NCBI RefSeq assembly: GCF_000716535.1
Contig: NZ_JNWV01000049.1
Span: 1-51,359 of the forward strand
Origin: Streptomyces flaveolus
GTDB taxonomy: Bacteria > Actinomycetota > Actinomycetes > Streptomycetales > Streptomycetaceae
DNA length: 51,359 bases
Reading direction: 5' to 3'
This document shows positions 21,251 through 30,167 of this stretch, one piece after another (the stretch's first letter is position 1; each line of letters starts with the position of its first letter). The notes under the pieces were generated by a model. That model was not told the DNA's origin, did not search any database, and was given only the letters and a program-made list of their open reading frames with translations. The position numbers and the translations under genes were made by a program.

Positions 21251-24200
21251 TCACGCTCTCAGGCGCAGGCCGCGCGGTGTCGCCACGAATCCCGCCGCCT
21301 CCAGGAGGGTGCCTATGGGGGACGTCAGGGCCTGGGCGCCGTTGATCCGCTCGACCGTGACCGTGCCGAGCGAGCCCGCGCGGGCTGCCGCGGCCAGCGC
21401 CTCGGCGGCCGCACGCAGGCGAGGGTCGTCCGTCGCGGCCGTGTCCGGGGCGGTCGGCCAGGCCAGCAGCGTCTTACCGCCGCGCTCCATGTACACCGTC
21501 AGCTCGCCTTCCACCAGGACGACCAGCGAGCCCGCCTTACGGCCCGGCTTGTGCCCGGCTCCCGTCGGCGGCTCCGGCCAGGGCAGCGCGGAGCCGTAGG
21601 CGTTCGCGGGGTCGGCCGCTGCGAGGACCACGGCGCGGGAATCGGGCGCGGCTGTGCCCGGCCGGCCGTTGCCGTAGCCGCGGTACGGGGCCGCGCCGTA
21701 GGCGTTCGAGCCGTAGTGGGTGGAGCCGCCGCCGCGGGGGCCGCCGTAGCCGGGGGAGGCGAACGGGTCGGCGAGGTCGCGGGCAGCCGAGGGGTCGCCG
21801 TCGCCGCCGGAGGCGTCCTCCGGGGGCCAGGTGAAGTCGCCGTCCAGTCCGGGATGGCCGAAACCGCCCTCGGCTCCGTCGAACGCGCCGGGGGGCGTGT
21901 GGCCGTGCGGGGTGCCGGTGGGGCTGCCGGGACCGTCGGGCAGTCCGCCGAGCCCGAGCGGCGGCCCCGCGGGCCCGTCGAACGGGTTCGGGTGGCCCGG
22001 CCCGGCGAAGCCGTTCACGGCATCGCCGGCGCCGAAGCCGTTCACACCGCCAGGGACGCCGAAGCCCTGCGGGCGGGACGGGGCCGGCAGGCCCTCCGCT
22101 CGCTCGCGGGCGTTCGCCACCGCGCGGAGGCGGTCCACCGCGCCGTCCATGGCGAACTGGGCCGCGCCCAGCCCCTCGACCACGTAACCGCGCCGGGCCT
22201 GACCGCTCTCCTCGAAGGCCGACAGCACCCGGTATACCGCCGAGAAGCCGCCTTCGACACCCTCCGCGGCGACCGCGCCCCGGGTGACCACGCCGTGCCG
22301 GTCCAGGAGCGTGCGGGCCAGCGCGTGCGCGCGCACCGTGGCGTCCGGCTCGGCCGCGGGCAACAGTGACCAGCGGCCGGCGACGGTCGGCGGGCCGGTG
22401 CGGGAGGCGGTGCGCGCGGTGGCCGTCAGGGAGCCGTAGCGCCCGCGCGGGACGGCGCGCTTGGCACGATGGGCGGTCGAGCCCGCCGTACGGCCGGAGC
22501 CCAGAAGCGAGCGCATCGGCGCCAGGGTGTCGTTGGTGAGCCGGCCCGACCAGGCCAGGTCCCAGAGCGCGTCGGCCAGTTGCGGGTCGGTGACGTCGGG
22601 GTGCATGGTGGCGCGGACCTGGTCGGCGATCTGCCGGAAGAACAGGCCGTAGCCACCGGACAGGGCGTCGAGGACCGACTGGTGGAGCGCGGTCAGCTCC
22701 AGCGGGTGCGGCGCCGGGAGCAGCACCGGGGCCGCGTCCGCCAGGTAGAGGGACACCCAGCCGTCCTTGCCGGGCAGGGCGCCCGCTCCGGCCCACACCA
22801 CCTCGCCCGCGGCGGTCAGCTCGTCCAGCATCGAGGGCGTGTAGTTCGCCACCCGGGAGGGCAGGACCAGCTTCTCCAGCGCGGAGGCCGGCACGGAGGC
22901 ACCCTGCAACTGCTCGACGGCCCGCACCAGTCCGTCGACGCCCCGCAGACCGTGGCCCCTGCCGATGTGCTGCCACTGCGGCAGGAACTGGGCGAGCGCG
23001 GCGGGCGGCACGGGCTCCAGCTCATGCCGCAGGGCCGCCAGGGAACGGCGGCGCAGCCGGCGCAGCACGGCCGCGTCGCACCACTCCTGCCCGATGCCGG
23101 CCGGGTGGAACTCGCCCTGCACGATCCGGCCGGCCGCGGCCAGCCGCTGCAGCGCGCCCTCGGTGACCGCCACGCCCAGGCCGAACCGGGCCGCCGCGGT
23201 GGCCGAGGTGAACGGGCCGTGCGTACGGGCGTACCGCGCGAGGAGGTCGCCCAGTGGGTCCTTGACCGGTTCGGTGAACGCCTCCGGGACACCGACCGGC
23301 AGCGCCGTGCCGAGCGCGTCGCGCAACCGGCCCGCGTCCTCGACGGCCGACCAGTGGTCGGCGCCCGCGATCCGTACCTTGATCGCCCGGCGGGCCCCGG
23401 CCAGCTCCCGCGCCCACTGCGGGTCCGCACCCCGCGCGACCAGCTCCGCGTCGGTCAGCGGGCCGAGCAGCCGGAGCACGTCGGCGACGCCCTCGACGTC
23501 CTTGACCCGGCGGTCCTCGGTGAGCCACTGAAGCTCGCGCTCCAGCTCGGTCAGCACCTCCGCGTCGAGCAGTTCGCGCAGCTCCGCCTGGCCCAGCAGC
23601 TCCGCCAGCAGCCGTGAGTCCAGCGACAGCGCGGCGGCACGCCGCTCGGCCAGCGGGGAGTCGCCCTCGTACAGGAACTGCGCGACGTACCCGAAGAGCA
23701 GGGAGCGGGCGAACGGGGACGGCTCCGGGGTGGTCACCTCGACGAGGCGCACCTTGCGGGACTCGATGTCGCCCATCAGCTCGACCAGCCCGGGGACGTC
23801 GAAGACGTCCTGGAGGCACTCGCGGATCGCCTCCAGGACGATCGGGAACGACCCGAACTCGCTCGCCACCTGGAGCAGCTGCGCCGCCCGCTGGCGCTGC
23901 TGCCACAGCGGGGTGCGCTTGCCGGGATTGCGGCGCGGCAGCAGCAGCGCGCGGGCGGCGCACTCGCGGAACCGGGAGGCGAACAGCGCCGAGCCGCCGA
24001 CCTGGTCGGTGACGATCTGGTCGACCTCGCCCTTGTCGAAGGCGACGTCGGCCGCGCCGACCGGGGCCTGGTCGCTGTCGAACTCGGTGCCGGCCTTCAT
24101 GGGCTCGCGGTCGAGCAGGTCCAGGCCCATCAAATCGGCGTCGGGCAGGCGCAGCACGATGCCGTCGTCGGCGTGCATGACCTGGGCGTCCATGCCGTAC

Positions 24201-26341
24201 CGCTCGGACAGGCGGGCGCCGAGGGCGAGAGCCCAGGGGGCGTGGACCTGGGCTCCGAACGGCGAGTGCACGACGACCCGCCAGTCGCCCAGCTCGTCGC
24301 GGAACCGCTCCACGACGATCGTGCGGTCGTCCGGTACGTGGCCGCAGGCCTCGCGCTGCTCGTCCAGGTACGACAGCACGTTGTCCGCCGCCCACGCGTC
24401 CAGGCCCGCCGCCAGCAGCCGCAGCCGGGCGTCGTCCTTGGGCAGCGAGCCGACCTCGCGCAGGAACGCGCCCACCGCGCGGCCCAGCTCCAGCGGCCGG
24501 CCCAGTTGGTCACCCTTCCAGAAGGGCAGCCGGCCGGGCACGCCCGGCGCGGGCGAGACGAGGACGCGGTCGCGCGTGATGTCCTCGATCCGCCAGGAAC
24601 TCGTGCCCAGCGTGAAGACGTCTCCCACCCGGGACTCGTACACCATCTCCTCGTCCAGCTCGCCGACCCGGCCGCCGCCCTTCTTGGGGTCGGAACCGGC
24701 GAGGAAGACGCCGAACAGACCACGGTCCGGGATCGTGCCGCCGGAGGTGACGGCGAGGCGCTGGGCGCCCGGGCGGCCGGTGATCTCGCCGGTGACGCGG
24801 TCCCACACCACGCGCGGGCGCAGTTCCGCGAACGCGTCCGACGGATAGCGGCCCGCCAGCATGTCCAGCGTGGCCGTGAACGCCGACTCGGGCAGCGAGG
24901 CGAACGGGGCCGCGCGGCGGACCATGGTGAGCAGGTCGTCGAACTGCCAGGTGTCCAGTGCCGTCATGGCGACCAGCTGCTGCGCGAGCACGTCCAGCGG
25001 GTTCGCGGGCACCTTCAGCGACTCGATCGCGCCCGTGCGCATCCGCTCGGTGACCACGGCGGCCTGGACCAGGTCGCCCCGGTACTTCGGGAAGACGACA
25101 CCGGTGGAGACGGCGCCGACCTGGTGTCCCGCGCGGCCGACCCGCTGGAGGCCGGAGGCGACCGACGGCGGGGACTCGACCTGCACCACCAGGTCCACGG
25201 CGCCCATGTCGATGCCGAGCTCGAGGCTGGAGGTGGCCACCACCGCGGGCAGCCGCCCGGCCTTGAGGTCCTCCTCGACGAGGGCACGCTGCTCCTTGGA
25301 GACCGAGCCGTGGTGCGCGCGGGCGATCACCGGCGGCGCGCCCTGGGCCGCGCCGGAGCCGCCCATCAGCTGGGCGGGGGAGTGGTGCTCGTCCAGGGTC
25401 TCGCCGGTGGCCCGCTCGTACGCGATCTCGTTGAGCCGGTTGCACAGCCGCTCCGCGAGACGGCGGGAGTTGGCGAAGACGATCGTGGACCGGTGGGCTT
25501 GGACCAGGTCGGCGATCCGCTCCTCCACGTGCGGCCAGATCGACGGCCGCTCCCCGCCCTCGGAGGCGTCGGCGGCCGGGGCGCCCGCCAGCTCGCCCAT
25601 GTCCTCCACCGGGACGACCACCGAGAGGTCGAACTCCTTGCCGGACTCCGGCTGGACGATCTCCACCTTGCGGCGCGGGGACAGATACCGGGCCACCTCG
25701 TCCACCGGGCGCACGGTCGCCGACAGGCCGATCCGGCGGGCGGGCCTGGGCAGCAGCTCGTCGAGCCGCTCCAGGGAGAGCGCGAGGTGCGCGCCGCGCT
25801 TGGTGCCCGCGACCGCGTGCACCTCGTCCAGGATCACCGTCTCCACGCCCGTGAGCGCGTCGCGCGTGGCCGACGTCAGCATCAGGAACAGCGACTCGGG
25901 AGTGGTGATCAGGATGTCCGGCGGGCGCGTGGACAGGGCGCGGCGCTCGGCGGCCGGGGTGTCGCCGGAGCGGATGCCGACCCTGACCTCGGGCTCGGGC
26001 AGGCCGAGCCGCACGGACTCCTGGCGGATGCCGGTCAGCGGGCTGCGCAGATTGCGCTCGACGTCGACCGCCAGGGCCTTCAGCGGGGACACGTACAGCA
26101 CCCGGCAGCGCTTCCTCGGGTCGGCCGGGGGCGGGGCCGAGGCCAGTTGGTCCAGGGCGGCGAGGAACGCGGCGAGCGTCTTGCCGGAGCCGGTCGGGGC
26201 GACCACCAGCACGTCCGAGCCCTCCCGGATGGCCTGCCACGCGCCCGCCTGAGCCGCGGTGGGCGCGGAGAAGGCCCCCGTGAACCAGCCGCGGGTCGCG
26301 GGGGAGAAGCCGTCGAGGGCTCGGTGTGCGGAGCTGACCAT
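21251..26341 (-). CDS. lhr: Lhr-type ATP-dependent DNA helicase
   Basis: A 1696-residue large helicase. The SF2 core (about 1-400) has Walker A APTGSGKT, DEVH in VILDEVHAV, SAT in IGLSATVRP and motif VI QRVGRAGHQ. The Lhr winged-helix and core-associated domains follow, then a long C-terminal domain with MarR/AlkZ-like winged helices (about 970-1470). A Gly/Pro/Asn-rich low-complexity insert of about 130 residues (from about 1465) precedes the last 110 conserved residues. Lhr is a 3'-5' translocase linked to DNA repair and is induced by DNA damage in mycobacteria. The ATG at 26341 was preferred to the in-frame GTG at 26356. The downstream Nei-type glycosylase supports a repair role. Confidence 0.93.
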   Translation of the reverse strand: MVSSAHRALDGFSPATRGWFTGAFSAPTAAQAGAWQAIREGSDVLVVAPTGSGKTLAAFLAALDQLASAPPPADPRKRCRVLYVSPLKALAVDVERNLRSPLTGIRQESVRLGLPEPEVRVGIRSGDTPAAERRALSTRPPDILITTPESLFLMLTSATRDALTGVETVILDEVHAVAGTKRGAHLALSLERLDELLPRPARRIGLSATVRPVDEVARYLSPRRKVEIVQPESGKEFDLSVVVPVEDMGELAGAPAADASEGGERPSIWPHVEERIADLVQAHRSTIVFANSRRLAERLCNRLNEIAYERATGETLDEHHSPAQLMGGSGAAQGAPPVIARAHHGSVSKEQRALVEEDLKAGRLPAVVATSSLELGIDMGAVDLVVQVESPPSVASGLQRVGRAGHQVGAVSTGVVFPKYRGDLVQAAVVTERMRTGAIESLKVPANPLDVLAQQLVAMTALDTWQFDDLLTMVRRAAPFASLPESAFTATLDMLAGRYPSDAFAELRPRVVWDRVTGEITGRPGAQRLAVTSGGTIPDRGLFGVFLAGSDPKKGGGRVGELDEEMVYESRVGDVFTLGTSSWRIEDITRDRVLVSPAPGVPGRLPFWKGDQLGRPLELGRAVGAFLREVGSLPKDDARLRLLAAGLDAWAADNVLSYLDEQREACGHVPDDRTIVVERFRDELGDWRVVVHSPFGAQVHAPWALALGARLSERYGMDAQVMHADDGIVLRLPDADLMGLDLLDREPMKAGTEFDSDQAPVGAADVAFDKGEVDQIVTDQVGGSALFASRFRECAARALLLPRRNPGKRTPLWQQRQRAAQLLQVASEFGSFPIVLEAIRECLQDVFDVPGLVELMGDIESRKVRLVEVTTPEPSPFARSLLFGYVAQFLYEGDSPLAERRAAALSLDSRLLAELLGQAELRELLDAEVLTELERELQWLTEDRRVKDVEGVADVLRLLGPLTDAELVARGADPQWARELAGARRAIKVRIAGADHWSAVEDAGRLRDALGTALPVGVPEAFTEPVKDPLGDLLARYARTHGPFTSATAAARFGLGVAVTEGALQRLAAAGRIVQGEFHPAGIGQEWCDAAVLRRLRRRSLAALRHELEPVPPAALAQFLPQWQHIGRGHGLRGVDGLVRAVEQLQGASVPASALEKLVLPSRVANYTPSMLDELTAAGEVVWAGAGALPGKDGWVSLYLADAAPVLLPAPHPLELTALHQSVLDALSGGYGLFFRQIADQVRATMHPDVTDPQLADALWDLAWSGRLTNDTLAPMRSLLGSGRTAGSTAHRAKRAVPRGRYGSLTATARTASRTGPPTVAGRWSLLPAAEPDATVRAHALARTLLDRHGVVTRGAVAAEGVEGGFSAVYRVLSAFEESGQARRGYVVEGLGAAQFAMDGAVDRLRAVANARERAEGLPAPSRPQGFGVPGGVNGFGAGDAVNGFAGPGHPNPFDGPAGPPLGLGGLPDGPGSPTGTPHGHTPPGAFDGAEGGFGHPGLDGDFTWPPEDASGGDGDPSAARDLADPFASPGYGGPRGGGSTHYGSNAYGAAPYRGYGNGRPGTAAPDSRAVVLAAADPANAYGSALPWPEPPTGAGHKPGRKAGSLVVLVEGELTVYMERGGKTLLAWPTAPDTAATDDPRLRAAAEALAAAARAGSLGTVTVERINGAQALTSPIGTLLEAAGFVATPRGLRLRA

Positions 26342-26370
26342 GCGTCCATCCTGCACCCACCCACTGACAA

Positions 26371-26388
26371 TTGCCCTGACCTGGGCAA
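26371..26388. promoter_or_regulatory. Inverted repeat upstream of lhr, candidate operator
   Basis: TTGCCC-N6-GGGCAA has perfect 6-bp arms and lies 30 nt upstream of the lhr start, overlapping the expected promoter. It does not match the actinobacterial LexA box. The bound regulator is unknown. Confidence 0.45.
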
Positions 26389-26710
26389 ACGGGACGAGCG
26401 CGGGGCTTGTGCGTGGCGTGCCGAGGGGTGGGCCGGTGGCGCGGGCCGCGAGGAGGGCAGTGGGCGTGCTTGGGGATCGGGCGGGGTGCCGCGAGGGCGG
26501 TGGTCGGTGCTGATTGCTGTCGAGCCGAGCCGAGCCGAGCCGAGCCGAGCGTGCGGGTGGGGCCGGGACCGGCCTGCGGTGTCGGGTGGGGCGGGGGCTC
26601 GGGGGCTGTGCTCGGCCTGCGGTGTCGGGCGGGGCCGGGACTGGCCGTGCGGAACCGGCCGGGACCGAGTGGAGTCGGTGGGAGGGCGGGCGCGGCGGAC
26701 AATGGGTTTC
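26389..26710. repeat. Repeat-rich lhr/araC intergenic region with (CGAGC)6
   Basis: Between lhr (-) and the AraC gene (+). It holds six perfect copies of CGAGC (26521-26550) and a 17-nt direct repeat CGGCCTGCGGTGTCGGG at 26570-26586 and 26613-26629. GACAAT (26698-26703), seven bases before the AraC ATG, is a likely -10. No gene is seen here. Confidence 0.6.
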
Positions 26711-27622
26711 ATGGCGGGTTCAGCGGAGCGGGCACGGCACTGGCGGTACGCGGAGCTGCCCGGGGTCGACCTGCTGCGGGCCCGGTACATTCGCAAGACC
26801 TTCATCCGGCACACCCACGAGAACTTCGTGATCGCGGCCATCGCCGACGGCGTCGAGGTCTTCCACCACCGCGGCTCCGACGTCTCCGCCGGTGCGGGAG
26901 CGCTCGCCCTCGTCAACCCGGACACGCCCCACACCGGCCGGGCCGGCGTCCCCGAGGGCTGGCGGTACGGCGCCCTGTACCCGTCGCCGGACGTGGTCGC
27001 CGCGATCGCCGCCGAGACCACCACCCTCCGGGGAGCACCTGGCTTCGTCAGCCCGGTCCTCGACGACCCCTACACCGTCCGCCTGGTGCACCAGGTGCTG
27101 CGCGCCGCCGACGAGGGCAACGCACTGGCCGCCGACACGCTCCTGCGGGTCGCCGTGACCAGACTGCTGCGGCTGAACGGCGGCCCCCTGCCGCAGCGGC
27201 GGCCTCGCACGGCCGGCACGCGGATCGCGGCACGCGCGCGTGCGGTGCTGGAGGAACGGATGGCCGCACCGCCGACCCTGGAACAGCTGGCCGCCGGCCT
27301 CGGAACCAGCCCGTTCGCCCTTCTGCGGGCGTTCCGCGACGCCTACGGCATGCCGCCGCACACCTGGCTGACCGACGCCCGCGTGCGCCACGCACGGCTG
27401 CTGCTGGACGCGGGTACGACCCCCGCCGAGGCGGCCGTCGCCGTCGGCTTCACCGACCAGCCCCACCTCAACCGGCACTTCGCCCGGATCGTCGGCGTGC
27501 CCCCGGGCGCGTACCAGCGCGAGCGCGCCGGGCTGGAAGAGCGCACCGGGCCGGGAACGCCCGCGGGACTGGAGGAGCGCGCCGGGCTGGTCGAGCGCAA
27601 GAACGTACAAGACGTGGGCTGA
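26711..27622 (+). CDS. AraC-family transcriptional regulator
   Basis: A 303-residue regulator. The N-terminal AraC_binding cupin domain (about 15-140; FIRHTHENFVIAAIADGVE, ALALVNPDTPHTG) is followed by two helix-turn-helix motifs (about 185-280; TLEQLAAGLGTSPFALLRAF and VAVGFTDQPHLNRHFARIVG). The C-terminal 25 residues carry a GLEER repeat. It lies 23 nt before azlC on the same strand and probably controls azlCD, with an amino acid as ligand. The ATG at 26711 was chosen because a -10-like GACAAT sits seven bases upstream (leaderless); an ATG at 26702 is possible. Confidence 0.88.
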   Translation: MAGSAERARHWRYAELPGVDLLRARYIRKTFIRHTHENFVIAAIADGVEVFHHRGSDVSAGAGALALVNPDTPHTGRAGVPEGWRYGALYPSPDVVAAIAAETTTLRGAPGFVSPVLDDPYTVRLVHQVLRAADEGNALAADTLLRVAVTRLLRLNGGPLPQRRPRTAGTRIAARARAVLEERMAAPPTLEQLAAGLGTSPFALLRAFRDAYGMPPHTWLTDARVRHARLLLDAGTTPAEAAVAVGFTDQPHLNRHFARIVGVPPGAYQRERAGLEERTGPGTPAGLEERAGLVERKNVQDVG

Positions 27623-27645
27623 CGGACGCCCGTACCGTCCGGGGC

Positions 27646-28401
27646 GTGGCACAGCACATAGCACTCACCAACCAGACCGCCGACGGCGCGGACAAGCCGG
27701 ACGCGGCCGTCGTACGGGACGCCCTCGGGGTCGGCGTCGCCGTGGGCCTGTCCGGATTCGCCTTCGGAGTGACCTCGGCGGGCAGCGGACTCGGGCTGCT
27801 CCAGACCTGCGCGCTCAGCCTCCTGGTGTTCACCGGGGCCTCCCAGTTCGCCCTGGTCGGCGCGCTCGCCGCCGGCGGCAACCCGTTCACGGCCGCCGCA
27901 GGCGCCTTCTTCCTGGGCGTGCGCAACGCCTTCTACGGGCTGCGGCTCTCCCAGCTTCTCGCCCTCCCGCGCGCGGTACGGCCGCTCGCCGCGCAGTGGG
28001 TGATCGACGAGACCACCGCCGTGACCCTGGCCCAGCCGACCCGGCGGGCCGCGCGGCTCGGCTTCACCGTCACCGGGCTCAGCCTGTACGTGCTGTGGAA
28101 CCTGACCACGCTGCTCGGCGCCCTGGGTGCCCGGGCGATCGGCGACACGCGCGCGTGGGGCCTGGACGCGGCGGGGCCGGCCGTGTTCCTGGCGCTGCTC
28201 GCCCCGATGCTGAAGACGACCACCGAGCGTGCGGTCGCGGGTCTCGCCGTCCTGCTGGGCCTCGGTCTGCTGCCCGTCCTGCCGGCCGGCGTGCCGGTGC
28301 TGGTGGCGGCACTGGCGGCCCCGCTGGCGCTCTTTGCGGAGGGGCGGCGCGGGGGCCGTACCCGACAGGAGGGTCCGGACGGCTCGGAGGAGAACCGGTG
28401 A
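27646..28401 (+). CDS. azlC: AzlC-family amino acid exporter large subunit
   Basis: A 251-residue membrane protein with about six or seven helices. It has the AzlC/BrnF signatures GLSGFAFGV, LLVFTGASQFALVGALAAGG and FFLGVRNAFYGL. With AzlD it forms a two-component exporter of branched-chain amino acids (BrnFE type). The C terminus is a charged cytoplasmic tail. The GTG at 27646 follows TACCGT by seven bases and has no ribosome binding site. The stop overlaps azlD by 4 nt. Confidence 0.9.
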   Translation: MAQHIALTNQTADGADKPDAAVVRDALGVGVAVGLSGFAFGVTSAGSGLGLLQTCALSLLVFTGASQFALVGALAAGGNPFTAAAGAFFLGVRNAFYGLRLSQLLALPRAVRPLAAQWVIDETTAVTLAQPTRRAARLGFTVTGLSLYVLWNLTTLLGALGARAIGDTRAWGLDAAGPAVFLALLAPMLKTTTERAVAGLAVLLGLGLLPVLPAGVPVLVAALAAPLALFAEGRRGGRTRQEGPDGSEENR

Positions 28402-28706
28402 ACACCTGGATCGCGATCGGCGTGACCGCCCTCGGCTGCTACGCCGTCAAGCTCGTCGGCCTGCTGGTCCCGGCACACGCCGTGGAGCGGCCGTACGTGC
28501 GGCGGCTCGCCGTCCTGCTGCCGGTCGCCCTGCTCGCCGCGCTGACGGCCCAGCAGACGTTCGCCGTCGGCCACACGCTGGTGCTGGACGCCCGGGCCGC
28601 CGGGCTCGCGGCGGCGGCCGTGGCACTCGTGCTGCGTGCGCCGTTCCTGCTGGTCGTCGCGGCGGCCGTGGTGGTGACGGCGGGCGTACGGGCCGTCGCT
28701 GGGTGA
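28398..28706 (+). CDS. azlD: AzlD-family amino acid exporter small subunit
   Basis: A 102-residue membrane protein with three or four helices (WIAIGVTALGCYAVKLVGLL; RLAVLLPVALLAALTAQQTF; a final Ala/Val-rich helix). It is the small partner of AzlC. The GTG at 28398 overlaps the azlC stop and follows GGAGGAG. A strong hairpin follows the gene. Confidence 0.9.
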   Translation: MNTWIAIGVTALGCYAVKLVGLLVPAHAVERPYVRRLAVLLPVALLAALTAQQTFAVGHTLVLDARAAGLAAAAVALVLRAPFLLVVAAAVVVTAGVRAVAG

Positions 28707-28758
28707 CGCGGGTCGGAGGCGAGTCGGCGGGGGCGGCCCGCGCGTGAGGCGGCCGGCC

Positions 28759-28825
28759 GTGGCTGAGCGGCAGGGCCGCCCGCCGACGGGCGGACCCTGC
28801 CCGCGCGCAGTGCCGCTCAGCCCAC
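28759..28825. terminator. Bidirectional terminator between azlD and the alpha-toroid gene
   Basis: Outer arms of 14 bp (GTGGCTGAGCGGCA at 28759-28772 with TGCCGCTCAGCCCAC at 28811-28825, one bulge) enclose an inner hairpin CCGCCCG/CGGGCGG. The right arm includes the stop codon of the convergent gene. Confidence 0.75.
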
Positions 28826-29761
28826 GAAGCGGCCGTAGGCCCGCAGGGTGCACAGGGCCTCGATCGTCACCAGGGAGCGCGCCTCCAGGGCGGGCGCCGG
28901 TGCCCACCGGCGCCACCGGACCGGCCAGCCGCCGTCTTCCTCCTGCCCGGCGGCCAGGTGATCCAGTGAGCGCGCCATCTCGTCGTCCGTGAACCACGCG
29001 CGCGCGAGTGAGTCCGGAGTCCGGGCGAAGTCGTGCGGGAAGTGGTGCTCGCCCGGGGCATAGCCGGACGCGACCGGGAACGCGTCGAGCCGGTCCGGGT
29101 CCAGCGCGGCGAGCCGCTGCTCCCGCACCAGGCGGCCCAGCCGGTCGGCGGCGGCCTCCGCGCGCGGGCGGTCGGGAGCGGCGTCCAGGAAGGTCACGGC
29201 GGCCTGCACCTCGTAGGGATGGGACTTCTCCAGGGACTCCACCGACTGCCAGCAGAAGTCGGTGGCCCGGAACAGCCAGGCGTGCCACACCTCGTTGCGG
29301 TGCAGGAGCCCGACCACCGGCCCGGTGGCCAGCAGATCGCTGGGCGGATCGTCGACGACCGGGATGAACGGTGCCGTCGGATACCCGCGCTGACCGGGGT
29401 GGATCGCCGGCAGGGCGCCGTCCGGGGTGGACACGGAGGTCAGGTAGCGGCACACGCGCTCCACCCGCTGGCCGCCGCAGCGCCCGATGGCGTCCAGCAC
29501 GCGCAGGGCGTGCACGGTGTGCAGGGGCTGGCTGACCGGTCCGCGCAGATCGGGCTCCAGCGCGTGCCCGTAGCCGCCGTCCTCGTTGCGGTAGGCGTCC
29601 AGTGCCGCTTCCACCGCCTCCGGGCTGCCGCGCAGGAAGTGGTACGCGAAGAGATGCTGCTCCAGCACGCGCGCGGTGAGCCACACGAACTGTTCGGCGC
29701 GGAAGAGCGGGGAGCGCGCCGGGGGCGTGGAGGGGAGTGGGGAAGCTCCTGTTTCGGCCAT
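28817..29761 (-). CDS. Alpha-toroid (prenyltransferase/squalene oxidase repeat-like) protein, function unknown
   Basis: A 314-residue soluble protein with repeats resembling the alpha/alpha barrel of terpene cyclases: NEDGGYGHALEPD near residue 60 and QEEDGGWPVRW near 275, each followed by a helix. No DXDD or DDXXD catalytic motif is visible, so it is not an obvious cyclase. Streptomycete relatives are usually annotated as hypothetical. The ATG at 29761 is the first in frame. It is divergent from the DUF3046 gene and shares a terminator with azlD. Confidence 0.75.
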   Translation of the reverse strand: MAETGASPLPSTPPARSPLFRAEQFVWLTARVLEQHLFAYHFLRGSPEAVEAALDAYRNEDGGYGHALEPDLRGPVSQPLHTVHALRVLDAIGRCGGQRVERVCRYLTSVSTPDGALPAIHPGQRGYPTAPFIPVVDDPPSDLLATGPVVGLLHRNEVWHAWLFRATDFCWQSVESLEKSHPYEVQAAVTFLDAAPDRPRAEAAADRLGRLVREQRLAALDPDRLDAFPVASGYAPGEHHFPHDFARTPDSLARAWFTDDEMARSLDHLAAGQEEDGGWPVRWRRWAPAPALEARSLVTIEALCTLRAYGRFVG

Positions 29762-29841
29762 GCGTCAGACCGTAGGGCGGAAAGCGGTCTCGGCAGGCGC
29801 TCCCGGGCAGGGCCCACCCCCAGGGGCGGGATACTGGAGTC

Positions 29842-30036
29842 ATGCGGTTGACGGTCTTCTGGCAGCGGATGGCGGAACACTTCGGTCCGGGGTACGCCGA
29901 CACCTTCGCGCGCGATCACGTCATGTCGGAACTGGGCGAACGCACGGTGAACCAGGCGCTGGACGCCGGCTGGGAGGCCAAGGACGTGTGGCGGGTGGTC
30001 TGCGCGGTGATGGACGTACCGGGCGAGAAGCGCTGA
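29842..30036 (+). CDS. DUF3046 family protein
   Basis: A 64-residue protein (MRLTVFWQRMAEHFGPGYAD at the start; GWEAKDVWRVVCAVMDVP at the end) of the actinobacterial DUF3046 family, usually found near recA. Function unknown. GATACT lies six bases before the ATG and GGAG four bases before, so it may be read with a very short leader. Its stop codon sits in a 17-nt tandem duplication (30030-30063, 16 of 17 identical). Confidence 0.85.
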   Translation: MRLTVFWQRMAEHFGPGYADTFARDHVMSELGERTVNQALDAGWEAKDVWRVVCAVMDVPGEKR

Positions 30037-30167
30037 CACGTCGGCCGCGCTGACACGTCGACCGGAATGTCGGGTTTGCCGGTGAAGAAGTCGACGGTAC
30101 GGCACTGATCTGTCACGAAGATCGCCGCGGGGCACCGGTTGTCGGTGGCGTGGGCGAGACTGGGCGC

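Noticed and set aside
24173..26701. Long N-terminal extension of the AraC gene frame, antisense to lhr
   Set aside because: The conserved AraC protein begins at about 26711; the upstream part is a shadow of lhr.
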